The translations under genes and the position numbers were made by a program. Positions 8,067 through 16,716 of a stretch of DNA of 55,393 bases are shown here, in pieces. The notes beneath the pieces were generated by a model that saw nothing but the letters and a program-made list of their open reading frames with translations, was not told the DNA's origin and made no database searches. The DNA lies in NCBI GenBank assembly GCA_002238765.1, contig MPMZ01000012.1:1-55393 (forward strand), given 5' to 3'. Origin of the DNA: Nitrospira sp. bin75 (lineage in GTDB: Bacteria; Nitrospirota; Nitrospiria; Nitrospirales; UBA8639). Each line of letters starts with the position of its first letter. The stretch's first letter is position 1.

Positions 8067-9815
8067 ATGCCGCATGCGCTTCTGGTTTATCCCGAACATC
8101 CCCCTACATACTGGGGAGCGAATTTTGCTCTGAAGCTGCTTGGCATCAAGGCGGCCTTTCCGCCTCTGGGGTTGCTCACCATTGCCGCGATGTTTCCGTC
8201 GGGATACGACCTCCGCGTCGTGGATATGAACGTGACTCCCCTGGAGGACGCGGACTTGGAGTGGGCCGATCTGGTGTGTACCTCCACCATGATCGTTCAG
8301 CGACATTCCCTGCAAACCGTGATCGAACGCTGCAACCGGGCCGGCGTGCCCGTGGTGGCCGGAGGGCCCCATCCCACCACGTTTCATGCAGAAATTGCGG
8401 GTGTGGCCCATTTCGTATTGGATGAGGCCGAGGAAATCTTTCCAGAATTTCTGCGCGACCTGGAGAACGGCGCGGCCAAAGTCATCTACCGGGAACCACG
8501 CAAACCGGACGTGCTCCATACGCCGGTCCCCCGTTTCGACCTCATCGATCTGAAAGCTTACCACTCGATGTGCGTGCAATTCTCCCGGGGCTGCCCGTTC
8601 GATTGTGAATTCTGCGACATCATCAAGCTCTATGGACGGATCCCCCGGACCAAGTCGCCGGAGCAGATGGTGCAGGAGTTCGACGCCCTGTATCGACTGG
8701 GGTGGCGCGGCCCGCTGTTTCTGGTGGACGACAACTTCATCAGCAACAAGAGAGACGCCTTGAAGCTACTGCCCGCGCTCGCGGAATGGCAGAAGGCTCG
8801 CGGCTATCCGTTCACGCTGTTCACCGAAGCGACGGTGAATCTGGCCCGCATGGACACCTTGATGGATGCCATGATCGAGGCCGGGTTCAATTCGGTGTTT
8901 TTGGGCATTGAAACGCCCAATCCCGAGGCCCTGATCAAGATGAAGAAACCCCAGAATGTCAGGAAGCAGGAAGACGACTATCTCTTGCATTCGGTTCGCA
9001 CCATCCAACAGAAGGGGATGCGAGTCGATGGGGGCTTCATCCTGGGTGTGGATGGGGATGACGAGAGCGCGTTTGATGCCCAGATCGACTTTATCCAGGA
9101 GGCGGCTATTCCCATAGCTCCGGTCTATCTGTTGGCTGCCATAAAGGGCACGGATCTGTATGAACGCCTGAAAAGGGAAAACCGGCTGTTGGACGCATCC
9201 GGGGAAACGAACGAAGTGAGCGCTACAGCCCTTAACTTCAAACCGGAAATGGATCCCGAGACATTGATAGACGGCTATCTACGAGTCAGCGCCACCGTCT
9301 ACGACCCGACGCTGGAGAATTACTTCAATCGCTGTCTGACGTTGTTTGAGCATCTCAAGCCCGTCGCGCACCTGTTAAAACCGAGAAGCCAAAACGCACT
9401 GTATCTGGACCTGATGGGCGTGCACCGGCAACTGTCCTCGATACAACGTCCTGTCTATGGGAAGTTCATCGCCAAAGTCTCCAAGGACCACCCCCGCATG
9501 CTCCCCGAGGCGATCCGCTTGGCCGGTCTGGGCTACCACTTTGAAAAGATCACCCGCCAGCAGATCGCGATCCACGCCTTCCGGGAATTTTTGGCAGCCG
9601 AGTTGAAGAGGTTCAAAGAAGCGGTGGCGCATCCCGGCCGGGACGCGGAAGCCATCAGGGATCAGCGGCAAGAGGTGTTCACGCGCGTCGAAGCTCGCTA
9701 TAAGTCGATCCCCGAGGACTTTCGTTACCATGGCGACGGCATCGAGCCTGCGTTGGAACGTTTCCAATTCGCCGTGAATGATCAGGTCGAGCAACTCACA
9801 CACGCGGTGAGGTAA
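8067..9815 (+). CDS. B12-binding domain radical SAM protein (HpnP/DUF4070-like)
   Basis: A 582-residue protein starting at an ATG 27 bases after the PKS stop, preceded by GGAGGAGG. Residues about 1-150 form a cobalamin-binding-type Rossmann domain (VVDMNVTPLED, VVAGGPHPTTF). The radical SAM core follows with Cys176, Cys180 and Cys183 in SRGCPFDCEFC, then FLVDDNFISN and GFNSVFLGIETP. The C-terminal half has the DUF4070 character seen in hopanoid C-2 methylase HpnP and relatives. Such enzymes typically transfer methyl groups to unactivated carbon using methylcobalamin and SAM. Its place between the PKS and the releasing enzyme suggests it modifies the polyketide chain, but family membership alone does not fix the substrate. 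Hopanoid methylation is the main alternative; no squalene-hopene genes are present here. Confidence 0.85.
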   Translation: MPHALLVYPEHPPTYWGANFALKLLGIKAAFPPLGLLTIAAMFPSGYDLRVVDMNVTPLEDADLEWADLVCTSTMIVQRHSLQTVIERCNRAGVPVVAGGPHPTTFHAEIAGVAHFVLDEAEEIFPEFLRDLENGAAKVIYREPRKPDVLHTPVPRFDLIDLKAYHSMCVQFSRGCPFDCEFCDIIKLYGRIPRTKSPEQMVQEFDALYRLGWRGPLFLVDDNFISNKRDALKLLPALAEWQKARGYPFTLFTEATVNLARMDTLMDAMIEAGFNSVFLGIETPNPEALIKMKKPQNVRKQEDDYLLHSVRTIQQKGMRVDGGFILGVDGDDESAFDAQIDFIQEAAIPIAPVYLLAAIKGTDLYERLKRENRLLDASGETNEVSATALNFKPEMDPETLIDGYLRVSATVYDPTLENYFNRCLTLFEHLKPVAHLLKPRSQNALYLDLMGVHRQLSSIQRPVYGKFIAKVSKDHPRMLPEAIRLAGLGYHFEKITRQQIAIHAFREFLAAELKRFKEAVAHPGRDAEAIRDQRQEVFTRVEARYKSIPEDFRYHGDGIEPALERFQFAVNDQVEQLTHAVR

Positions 9816-9854
9816 AGAATAACCCTGAATCTGCACTGGTAAAGGAAAGAAAGC

Positions 9855-12362
9855 ATGACTCAAAGCTCCTCCGGCGACACAACGGTGGCTCCGCTCGCTG
9901 GTTCCCTGCCACCGCATTGCCAGCGGGACGTCGAGACCCTGCGTCGATTTATCCATGAGACGGTCAGCCGGGAGTCGCCGGCCGATCCTGTGTCTCCGGC
10001 TGATTTCCGGGAGGTTCTGCTGACCGGGGCGACCGGTTTCATCGGTCGTTTCTTTTTATGCGATCTCTTACGGCAGCACGCCGATCTGGTGGTGCACTGC
10101 CTTGTCCGGGCCGATAGCGCCGAGCATGGGCACACGCGCATCCGCGCCGCCTTGGAACATGCTGAAATCTGGGACGAATCCTTCGCGTCGCGTATACAGG
10201 TAGTGATCGGTGATATCGGCCAGACTCGCTTTGGTCTCTCGGCAGGACCATTCGGCTCTCTGTGTGAGCGGATCGATGCCGTCTATCATCTGGCTGCCGA
10301 CATTGATCTCGCCTCGTCGTATCTCGACATACGCAAGATCAATACGTTCAGCCTTCGCAACGTGCTCGAATTGTGTTTGCGCACACGCTTCAAGCATCTG
10401 TTCTATGCCTCAACCATGGGTGTGTTTCCTCAGTATTTTTTCACCTTCGCACATGAATTCAAGCACAGCCGCATCGACCACCAGATGCAACCGGACCTCG
10501 CAAGCATGAAGAGAACGTTCCCGATCGGATTGCTCGGCTATCCCTGGAGCAAACTGACTTCCGAACAGATCCTGCTGTTTGCCCAACAGGCCGGTATGCC
10601 GTTGGCGATTTTTCGGCTGCCCCAAACCAGCCTGTCCAGTACAGGGTATACTCCGGCGCACGATCCTACTGTGCGGACGTTTGCTGCGGTGCTTGACAGC
10701 GAAACGATACCTGAAGAATTCTCGTTTCGAGCCAGCAACGAAGCGGTCGATACGCTGAGTGAAGCCTGTACGGCCATTTCCTTGAATCCCAAACGACGTT
10801 TCACGATCTACCATTGCTGCAACCCGCAGTTGGATCATTACGATCTCGAACCCGCTGATTTCGGGTTCTATTTGCCCGAGGTTCCCTACGAGTCGTTCAA
10901 GCGCGCGTGCCAGGAACGCGGCGAAAACTCTCCGCTCCATGGATACTGGGCCGTGTTTGATCATTTCGGGAAGTACTGGTTCAGTAACAATAAGCCGAAA
11001 GACAGGTTGCCCATTTGTGACCGTGCCCTCCGCGAGGATTGTCCGCTCCCGATTAAGTGGCCGGGCACGTGGGCCAAGCTTAAACGCTCCAAAGAGTGGA
11101 TTATGGCTCATCGGGAGGAATGGCCCTATCCCATTGCGCAGAGCCGCCTGGACTTCGAACACCTGCTCCTGCGGGCCGAGCGCTACGCCGAGGACAAGGG
11201 TGTCCCCTTCGACTCGGCTTATCCTGAGTGGATGCGTCAGAGCCTGCGGCAATTGGTTCGGGCCATGAAAGCGCCTGATGCCAAACTGTTGAAGGACAGG
11301 CTTAGTGACATCGTCTTCGAATTAAACCGCTTCTTACGAAACAACGCCGAGTTGGCCAACGAACGCCGGCAGCACCCGGAGATCAAACGAGAGGAGATCA
11401 CGAGGCCGGTCTTCATTGTCGGAATCAACCGGACCGGCACCACCTACCTGCACCGCCTGATGTCGCGCGACAAGCGATTTTGGGTACTGCGGCTCTACGA
11501 GCTCGCCGAGCCGGTTCTCCGGACGGGTGAATATGCCACGGTAGCGGGCACGCCCGACGACCCCCGCCGGGCGCGGATGCAGGGCATGCTCGATGCATCC
11601 GACATCCTCAAGGCAGTGGAAGGCGTGCACCACTTCGACGTCGACGAACCGGAAGAGGATTTCCCTATCTTCAGGATGGCCTTCTCGGCGTGGGTTTCTG
11701 CCGCTCGATTCCATATCCCGGAATACGGCCGGTGGCTGGCCGCAAACGGTTCCGGGGAAGCTTACGCCTTTCACCGCCGCACCATGCAGCATTTCACTTG
11801 GCAGCGCCGACAGTGTCAGCCCGAGTTTCAGGGGCAGTGGTTATTCAAGATGCCCTTTCATCTCTTGGAATTGGAGGCCCTGATCAAGACCTATCCGGAT
11901 GCCGTGTTCATCCAGACCCACCGCGAGCCCTCGCAGTTCATGGGGTCCTGGAACAGCCTGGTGGAGCGGGTACGCTCCCTTTCCAGCGAACCGCGCCCAC
12001 TGCACGAGTTCGGTGCTGAACAGCTGGCCTTCATGAGCGGCATGCTCGACAAGGCCGTGGAGTTCCGGCTGGCCCATCCCGAGCTGGAGCACCGCTGGAT
12101 GGACGTGAACTATTTCGATCTGGTCGAGGAGCCGTATGGAGTCGTTCGCCGTATTTATCAACACTTCGGCTGGACGCTTGAGCAAGCGGCTCTCGACGCC
12201 ATGGAAGAGTGGCAATCCCGGCAGGCAGAGAAACGACGAGGGGAAAAGCGGCATCGCTACGCCTTGGAGAACTACGGACTCACGCCGGAGTCGGTCAATG
12301 CCGCGTTCAAACGGTACCGGGACTTTCTCACCACACACGGCATTCGGACGTCCCGTTCGTGA
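9855..12362 (+). CDS. Fusion: thioester-reductase-like SDR plus PAPS-dependent sulfotransferase
   Basis: An 835-residue two-domain protein with AAAGGAAAG before its ATG. Residues about 50-400 are an extended SDR of the thioester-reductase/male-sterility type. NAD(P) is bound by GATGFIG (58-64), and the catalytic YPWSK has Tyr229 and Lys233. These domains reduce carrier-bound or CoA thioesters to aldehyde or alcohol. Residues about 515-790 are a Sulfotransfer_3-type sulfotransferase with the PAPS 5'-phosphosulfate loop INRTGTTYLHRL near 520-532 and a 3'-phosphate-binding segment around THREPSQFMGSWNS. The linker (about 400-510) is helical and unrecognised. With the PKS lacking a thioesterase, the natural inference is reductive release followed by sulfation of the resulting hydroxyl. 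The PAPS source may be the CysC domain encoded just downstream. Confidence 0.85.
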   Translation: MTQSSSGDTTVAPLAGSLPPHCQRDVETLRRFIHETVSRESPADPVSPADFREVLLTGATGFIGRFFLCDLLRQHADLVVHCLVRADSAEHGHTRIRAALEHAEIWDESFASRIQVVIGDIGQTRFGLSAGPFGSLCERIDAVYHLAADIDLASSYLDIRKINTFSLRNVLELCLRTRFKHLFYASTMGVFPQYFFTFAHEFKHSRIDHQMQPDLASMKRTFPIGLLGYPWSKLTSEQILLFAQQAGMPLAIFRLPQTSLSSTGYTPAHDPTVRTFAAVLDSETIPEEFSFRASNEAVDTLSEACTAISLNPKRRFTIYHCCNPQLDHYDLEPADFGFYLPEVPYESFKRACQERGENSPLHGYWAVFDHFGKYWFSNNKPKDRLPICDRALREDCPLPIKWPGTWAKLKRSKEWIMAHREEWPYPIAQSRLDFEHLLLRAERYAEDKGVPFDSAYPEWMRQSLRQLVRAMKAPDAKLLKDRLSDIVFELNRFLRNNAELANERRQHPEIKREEITRPVFIVGINRTGTTYLHRLMSRDKRFWVLRLYELAEPVLRTGEYATVAGTPDDPRRARMQGMLDASDILKAVEGVHHFDVDEPEEDFPIFRMAFSAWVSAARFHIPEYGRWLAANGSGEAYAFHRRTMQHFTWQRRQCQPEFQGQWLFKMPFHLLELEALIKTYPDAVFIQTHREPSQFMGSWNSLVERVRSLSSEPRPLHEFGAEQLAFMSGMLDKAVEFRLAHPELEHRWMDVNYFDLVEEPYGVVRRIYQHFGWTLEQAALDAMEEWQSRQAEKRRGEKRHRYALENYGLTPESVNAAFKRYRDFLTTHGIRTSRS

Positions 12363-12414
12363 ATCGGATCGACCCAAGCCTTTTTAAGTCGAGTTCGGCT
12401 TTTCAACCTCCTGT

Positions 12415-12774
12415 TCATTCGCTCTGAAGCTGCCGGCGGAGCCTTTCGACGCGCCTGCGGTTCGCGCCAAAATCATAAACGCCGAGCCGCGACGACGAAC
12501 GAACGTGGATCACGCGGCCCTTGGGGCAGAGACGGCATTCGAGGTCATCGATGAAACCGATCCGTGTCCGGCAGGCCGCGTGGAGGTAGGTTTCCGTGGC
12601 CGTGATGATGCCGGTGCGAGCCGTCGCAGCCACGAGGTCTTTCAATCGGGCGAAAGCCAGGACGGGATCACCCGACACGCTGAACGGCTCGACTCGATGA
12701 AGACACGTTGCGTCGTCCCGACTGCAGACGCAATTCAACAGAAGGCGAGGACAAGGCGAGAGTTGTTCTGACAC
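12415..12774 (-). CDS. DUF1499 family protein
   Basis: A 119-residue protein starting with GTG (12772-12774), preceded by GGGAGGAT at good spacing. The conserved DUF1499 features are visible: an N-terminal Ser/Cys-containing segment, a middle stretch with 'A...LK.LVAATARTGII', then TYLHAACRTRIGFIDDLECR and a C-terminal VRSSSRLGVYDFGANRRRVE. The function of DUF1499 is not established. It is convergent with the reductase-sulfotransferase gene and divergent from cysNC, so it is not in the same transcript as either. An N-terminal Cys-rich stretch (CPRLLLNCVCSRDDATC) is unusual. No clear signal peptide is present. Confidence 0.8.
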   Translation of the reverse strand: MSEQLSPCPRLLLNCVCSRDDATCLHRVEPFSVSGDPVLAFARLKDLVAATARTGIITATETYLHAACRTRIGFIDDLECRLCPKGRVIHVRSSSRLGVYDFGANRRRVERLRRQLQSE

Positions 12775-12924
12775 GAATCATCCTCCCTGAAAGGCACTTT
12801 CGAATGTGTCGTACGGTGTCGAGGGTGTGACATTCTACGCTATGTGGAAATTCAAGGTCGAGTCACGAGCCCCACGTCACTCTCCTCTGGACAGGCAAAA
12901 CCGGAACGTCCAAAATAGCAATCC

Positions 12925-14679
12925 ATGGTGAATCAGAGAGGCCTCAGCCGTCCAGACGCGCTTGAAGCGGAGTCGAGCAATGCCCCGGAGAACGGCCTCC
13001 GCGTCATCACCTGCGGTGGCGCGGACGACGGCAAGTCCACGCTGATCGGCCGCCTGCTCTCCGGATCCCGACCCGGCAAACGCTCGTTCATCGTCGCCGA
13101 CACCCCTGGTGACGAGCAATACACCCGCGACATGGCGACGGGCGCATCGGCCGCCAGTCTCGCGATCGTCCTTATCGACGCCAGCAAGGGCGTGATGCCC
13201 CAGACCCGCCGCCATACCACAATCCTTTCCCTCCTCGGCATCCGTCACGTGATCCTGGCAATCAACAAGATGGACCTTGTGTCGTGGTCCCGAACCGTCT
13301 ATGACGGGACCGCGGGAATCTATTCTGCCTTTGCGAAACAACTTGACGTCACGAACGTCACGTGCATTCCGGTCTCGGCAGTGACCGGCGACAACGTGAC
13401 CGAGCCGTCCACCGCGATGGCTTGGTATCAGGGGCCGACGCTTCTCCAAGCCCTCGATTCGACCGACGTGGCAACCGGCCGCGAGAGCATGCCCTTTCGC
13501 ATGCCCGTGCAGCGGGTCAAGAGCCCCGATGCCGGCCCCCGCGGGTGCACGGGCATGATCGGGTCGGGTCTCGTGCGTCCCGGCGATCCCGTCCTGGTCT
13601 GTCCAACGGGTAAGCCCTCAACCGTGAGTCGAATCGTGACCGCGGATCGCGATCTCACGTGCGCCGGACCCGGCCCGGCCGTCACGCTCACGCTGGCCGA
13701 CGACATCGACGTCAGTCCTGGTGACGTCATCGCGTCGACCACCCATCCACCGGGCCGTAGCGACCAGTTTGCCTGTCACCTGATCTGGATGCACGAGAAG
13801 GCGCTGTTGCCCAAGCGCTCCTATCTGTTGAAGATCGGTACAGACGCGGTGGGGGCCCAAATCACGGCCCTGAAATACAAGCTCAACGTCGAGAGTCTGG
13901 AGCGCATGGCCGCCAAGACGCTTGAGTCCAACGACATCGCCTACTGCAACATCAGTCTCGACCGGCAGATCGCCTTCGACCCTTACCGGGAAATCAGGGC
14001 GACGGGCGGCTTCATGCTGATCGATCGCTACACGCATGCGACGGTGGGCGTCGGCATGATCGATTTCGCCTTGCGGCGCGCGTCCAACCTGACCCGTCAC
14101 CAGTTGACGGTCGACAAACCGGCACGCTCGGCGCAGAAGAACCAGGAGGCCTGCGTCCTGTGGCTCACCGGGTTGTCGGGAGCGGGCAAATCGACGACGG
14201 CCAATGCCGTGGAGCAGCGCCTGCACGCCTTGGGGCGGCACAGCTACGTCCTGGACGGAGACAACCTGCGCCACGGGCTGACCAGGGATCTCGGCTTCAT
14301 TCCTGCCGACCGCGTCGAGAACGTGCGGCGTATCGCCGAGGTCGCCAAGCTGTTCGTCGACGCAGGCTTGATCGTGCTCGTCTCGGTGATTTCCCCTTTT
14401 CGGGATGAACGTGAGATGGCCCGACGAATGATGGAAGAAGGCGAGTTCATCGAGGTCTTCGTCGATGCTCCCCTGGAGGTCTGCGAGCGACGTGATCCCA
14501 AGGGGCTCTACCGGAAGGCCCGCGCCGGCGAGATCAAGAACTTCACCGGCATTGACAGCCCCTATGAACCGCCTGAGCGTCCCGACATCGTGCTGAAGAC
14601 CGGTGAGCGAAGCGTGGACGAACTCGCTGATCAGGTCATCGCCTACCTGCGATCAAGGGTCGATTCCCCGGAGCCATAG
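12925..14679 (+). CDS. cysNC: CysN-CysC (NodQ-like) fusion: GTPase-subunit remnant plus adenylylsulfate kinase
   Basis: A 584-residue protein, about 50 shorter than typical NodQ/CysNC. The N-terminal part resembles sulfate adenylyltransferase subunit 1, with P-loop GGADDGKS (31-38), NKMD, and the downstream beta-barrel domains. However, the stretch between the P-loop and DTPG is only about 20 residues, so switch I with its conserved Thr is missing. The usual DTPGHEQYTRNM reads [12 protein letters not shown], with Asp63 replacing the His. The C-terminal APS kinase (about 410-584) looks intact: [25 protein letters not shown] and [13 protein letters not shown] kinase makes PAPS, the donor for the neighbouring sulfotransferase. 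No cysD is next to it. GTP-driven sulfate activation by the N-terminal half is doubtful; PAPS formation from APS made elsewhere is plausible. Confidence 0.88.
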   Translation: MVNQRGLSRPDALEAESSNAPENGLRVITCGGADDGKSTLIGRLLSGSRPGKRSFIVADTPGDEQYTRDMATGASAASLAIVLIDASKGVMPQTRRHTTILSLLGIRHVILAINKMDLVSWSRTVYDGTAGIYSAFAKQLDVTNVTCIPVSAVTGDNVTEPSTAMAWYQGPTLLQALDSTDVATGRESMPFRMPVQRVKSPDAGPRGCTGMIGSGLVRPGDPVLVCPTGKPSTVSRIVTADRDLTCAGPGPAVTLTLADDIDVSPGDVIASTTHPPGRSDQFACHLIWMHEKALLPKRSYLLKIGTDAVGAQITALKYKLNVESLERMAAKTLESNDIAYCNISLDRQIAFDPYREIRATGGFMLIDRYTHATVGVGMIDFALRRASNLTRHQLTVDKPARSAQKNQEACVLWLTGLSGAGKSTTANAVEQRLHALGRHSYVLDGDNLRHGLTRDLGFIPADRVENVRRIAEVAKLFVDAGLIVLVSVISPFRDEREMARRMMEEGEFIEVFVDAPLEVCERRDPKGLYRKARAGEIKNFTGIDSPYEPPERPDIVLKTGERSVDELADQVIAYLRSRVDSPEP

Positions 14680-14772
14680 GCGCGACGGCTCCCTCACGCG
14701 ATCCTTCCCTATCATGGCCTCGAGTCTCGAAGGCAAAAGCTTCATTCGTAGTCTTGCGCCATAAAACCGGGT

Positions 14773-15264
14773 ATGGCACTATGGCGACCTTGGCCTGTCA
14801 TGAGCACACTTCCTGAATTCGTCGGTACGATTCACATTTTTTTCGGGCCCTATCGGGGCAACCCCATTGGGTTGTATCTTCGACAAGAGGGCGACTCCTG
14901 CTCCATCGCTCCGACCATTTACCCGTGGAACCGGGTGGTGGGCGTGGGCGAAACCGCGAACAAGGCGGCTGCGGATTTCGATGCCAAATGGAAAGAAGGT
15001 GAGTTAGCCGCGGAAATGTACTCCGGGCCGCATTGGGAAGGCGGGATCAAACCGGAAAAACCCAAACCTCCTCCAAAACCGGCTGCTCCCAAGCCGGAAG
15101 CAGCAAAAGCTTCTGAAGCCGCGGCTGCTCCGAAGCCCGATGCCGCGACAACGCCGGCATCCCCAACGACGGCCGGCGATTCGGCCTCTCCAAGTACAGC
15201 GCCAAACCCCAATACAACGCCTCCTCAGGCTACTTCTGCCGAAACAGACCACTCAGCGTCTTAA
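14773..15264 (+). CDS. hypothetical protein with Pro/Ala/Lys-rich C-terminal tail
   Basis: I do not recognise this family. The first about 85 residues form a compact, probably folded domain (VGTIHIFFGPYRGNPIGLYL, then IAPTIYPWNRVVGVGETANK). From about residue 95 on it is low complexity, rich in Pro, Ala, Lys and Thr, and likely disordered. Three in-frame ATGs (14773, 14781 being out of frame, and 14800) make the start uncertain; 14800 would give a cleaner N-terminus, MSTLPEFVGT. No signal peptide or membrane segment is evident. It lies downstream of cysNC with a 93-base gap and is followed by an inverted repeat. Confidence 0.6.
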   Translation: MALWRPWPVMSTLPEFVGTIHIFFGPYRGNPIGLYLRQEGDSCSIAPTIYPWNRVVGVGETANKAAADFDAKWKEGELAAEMYSGPHWEGGIKPEKPKPPPKPAAPKPEAAKASEAAAAPKPDAATTPASPTTAGDSASPSTAPNPNTTPPQATSAETDHSAS

Positions 15265-15276
15265 GACGTGTCGTAG

Positions 15277-15302
15277 GTCAGGTTAGCGGAGCGTAACCTG
15301 AC
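15277..15302. repeat. perfect 9-bp inverted repeat, REP-like or terminator-like
   Basis: GTCAGGTTA (15277-15285) and TAACCTGAC (15294-15302) form a 9-base-pair stem around an 8-base loop. It sits between two convergent genes: 13 bases after the stop of the Pro/Ala-rich protein and 4 bases before the end of the PuuD-like gene. It could end transcription from one or both sides. No T-run follows, so an intrinsic terminator is not certain. A dispersed palindromic repeat is the other reading. Confidence 0.5.
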
Positions 15303-15306
15303 GTCC

Positions 15307-16059
15307 TCACTTCTGCCCGTTGGCACATGTCCTGGCAACCCGGATTAATGCGGAAAAGAGACGCCGTTGGATGGGATCCCGCTCGTAGAGGAATTCCGGG
15401 TGCCATTGAACCCCTAGGAAAAATGTGCGGTCCGGGGCTTCAATGGCTTCGATGACGCCGTCAGGGGCGATGGCGGTCTGCAAAAGATTCGAGGCCACCT
15501 TCTTGACGGATTGATGGTGGGAGCTGTTCACCTCCACGCGGGCTTTGCCGGCAATGCGTCGCAACAGGGACCCCGGCGCGATCTGCACGGCATGCGTCGT
15601 CTTTGTCGCCGAATAGGCGGGAAGATGGTCGATGGGCGTGTCGAGTTGGGCCGCAATGTCCTGATACAGCGTGCCGCCCAGGGCCACGTTGATGGATTGC
15701 ATGCCGCCGCAAATGCCCAACATGGGCACGTCGGCCCGGTACGCGGCTTTGGTGATGCCCAGTTCCATGGTAGCCCGCTCGCGACTCATGCGCGTAAACT
15801 TGTGCCGTTGTCGTTCCCCGTAGAATTCGGGTGCCAGGTCGGACCCGCTTCCCGTGACCAGGAGCCCGTGCACGTGGGTGACCACCTGACGCCAGGCGGT
15901 CCTGTTGGACAACAGGGGCAACACCACGGGAATGCCGCCGGCGTCTTCGATGGCTTTCATATAGCGGGCGCGAAGGAAATAGGTCGGCTCTTTGCCGCCC
16001 ATGTCCTGGCGGTCCCCGGCATTAAAATCCGGCGTGACCCCGATGATCGGTTTGTTCAT
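15307..16059 (-). CDS. class I glutamine amidotransferase-like gamma-glutamyl hydrolase (PuuD-like)
   Basis: A 250-residue protein beginning MNKPIIGVTPDF. It matches the peptidase C26 family, which hydrolyses gamma-glutamyl bonds such as in gamma-glutamyl-GABA. The nucleophile is Cys117 in GICGGMQS, and the His/Glu pair lies in GVQWHPEF near residue 220. The ATG at 16057-16059 overlaps the stop of the upstream gene in an ATGA arrangement, so the two are probably translationally coupled. The frame is open further upstream, but that part has unrelated composition and overlaps the neighbour, so the internal ATG is the real start. The exact substrate cannot be told; no polyamine genes are nearby. 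Confidence 0.85.
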   Translation of the reverse strand: MNKPIIGVTPDFNAGDRQDMGGKEPTYFLRARYMKAIEDAGGIPVVLPLLSNRTAWRQVVTHVHGLLVTGSGSDLAPEFYGERQRHKFTRMSRERATMELGITKAAYRADVPMLGICGGMQSINVALGGTLYQDIAAQLDTPIDHLPAYSATKTTHAVQIAPGSLLRRIAGKARVEVNSSHHQSVKKVASNLLQTAIAPDGVIEAIEAPDRTFFLGVQWHPEFLYERDPIQRRLFSALIRVARTCANGQK

Positions 16060-16550
16060 GGCGCTTGCTCTTCCTCCACGGGAGGGATATCCAATTCGGC
16101 CAGCAGGTCTTCTTTGAGCGCATGACCATTCTGCCGTATGGCATCTTCCAGTTCCTGGGCAAGGACGTCGTGAGATAACAGGGTTGTTTCCTGGCGGAGA
16201 TCTCCCTCGATGGCGAGTTGCAATTTTTCCTGGCACAGGTATTGGAGAAACAAATCCTGGCCTCGTTGAAAATATTCGTCGTAGTCCACTGGCGAAAGAT
16301 GGCCAAGGACGTTCCGCAACCATGTCTCCAGTTCCAGGATCCGTTTGAGTTGGGAAGCATGGGGCTGGGCAATCTCCACCACAAGTTGAATGCCGCCTTT
16401 CCAACTCCGCTTCTTGACGTTGAACACGCAATAGATAATGTCGGGATTCGTTTCATGCACCTCAGGCCCGAAAAACAAGGTGATTCGAAAAGCAGGAATT
16501 CTTGGAAATGACGAAGTGGGCATCGATGAAGATTTTACCACGTGTTGCAC
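16056..16550 (-). CDS. hypothetical protein coupled to the PuuD-like hydrolase
   Basis: I do not recognise this 164-residue protein. It begins at a GTG (16550) or, more likely, at the ATG at 16523, which gives MPTSSFPRIPAFRI. Neither start has a good Shine-Dalgarno, and TAAAAT just before the ATG could be a -10 element. The N-terminal half (FRITLFFGPEVHETNPDIIY and on) is beta-rich. The C-terminal half is helical and acidic, ending PPVEEEQAP. No signal peptide is seen. Its stop overlaps the downstream ATG by 4 bases. A dispersed repeat lies immediately upstream. Confidence 0.6.
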   Translation of the reverse strand: MQHVVKSSSMPTSSFPRIPAFRITLFFGPEVHETNPDIIYCVFNVKKRSWKGGIQLVVEIAQPHASQLKRILELETWLRNVLGHLSPVDYDEYFQRGQDLFLQYLCQEKLQLAIEGDLRQETTLLSHDVLAQELEDAIRQNGHALKEDLLAELDIPPVEEEQAP

Positions 16551-16556
16551 TCAACA

Positions 16557-16584
16557 CAAGCCTGTCCTGAGCCTGTCGAAGGGC
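16557..16584. repeat. dispersed repeat, copy 1 (CCTGAGCCTGTCGAAGGGC type)
   Basis: CAAGCCTGTCCTGAGCCTGT followed by CGAAGGGC. Nearly the same sequence occurs at 17557-17585 and a diverged copy directly after it. From general knowledge, repeats of the form TTCGACAGGCTCAGGAC are scattered in many environmental bacterial genomes. This copy lies between the divergent start of a hypothetical gene and the tatA promoter. Confidence 0.65.
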
Positions 16585-16643
16585 GACGGGTCGTGAATTC
16601 CGTGCGGAGCCGGCCTGGAGATTTTCGCCGTTGGTCGAGCGGG

Positions 16644-16672
16644 TTGACACGTCCCACCATGGTCTTTACAGT
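16644..16672 (+). promoter_or_regulatory. sigma-70-like promoter for tatA
   Basis: TTGACA at 16644-16649 is a perfect -35 element. TACAGT at 16667-16672 is a four-of-six -10 element at exactly 17 bases spacing. Transcription would start near 16679, about 38 bases before the tatA start, with the TTTGGAGG ribosome binding site at 16703-16710 inside the leader. Confidence 0.6.
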
Positions 16673-16716
16673 AAATTCAAGGAGTGCTCAGGCGTATATC
16701 CTTTGGAGGAATTGCG

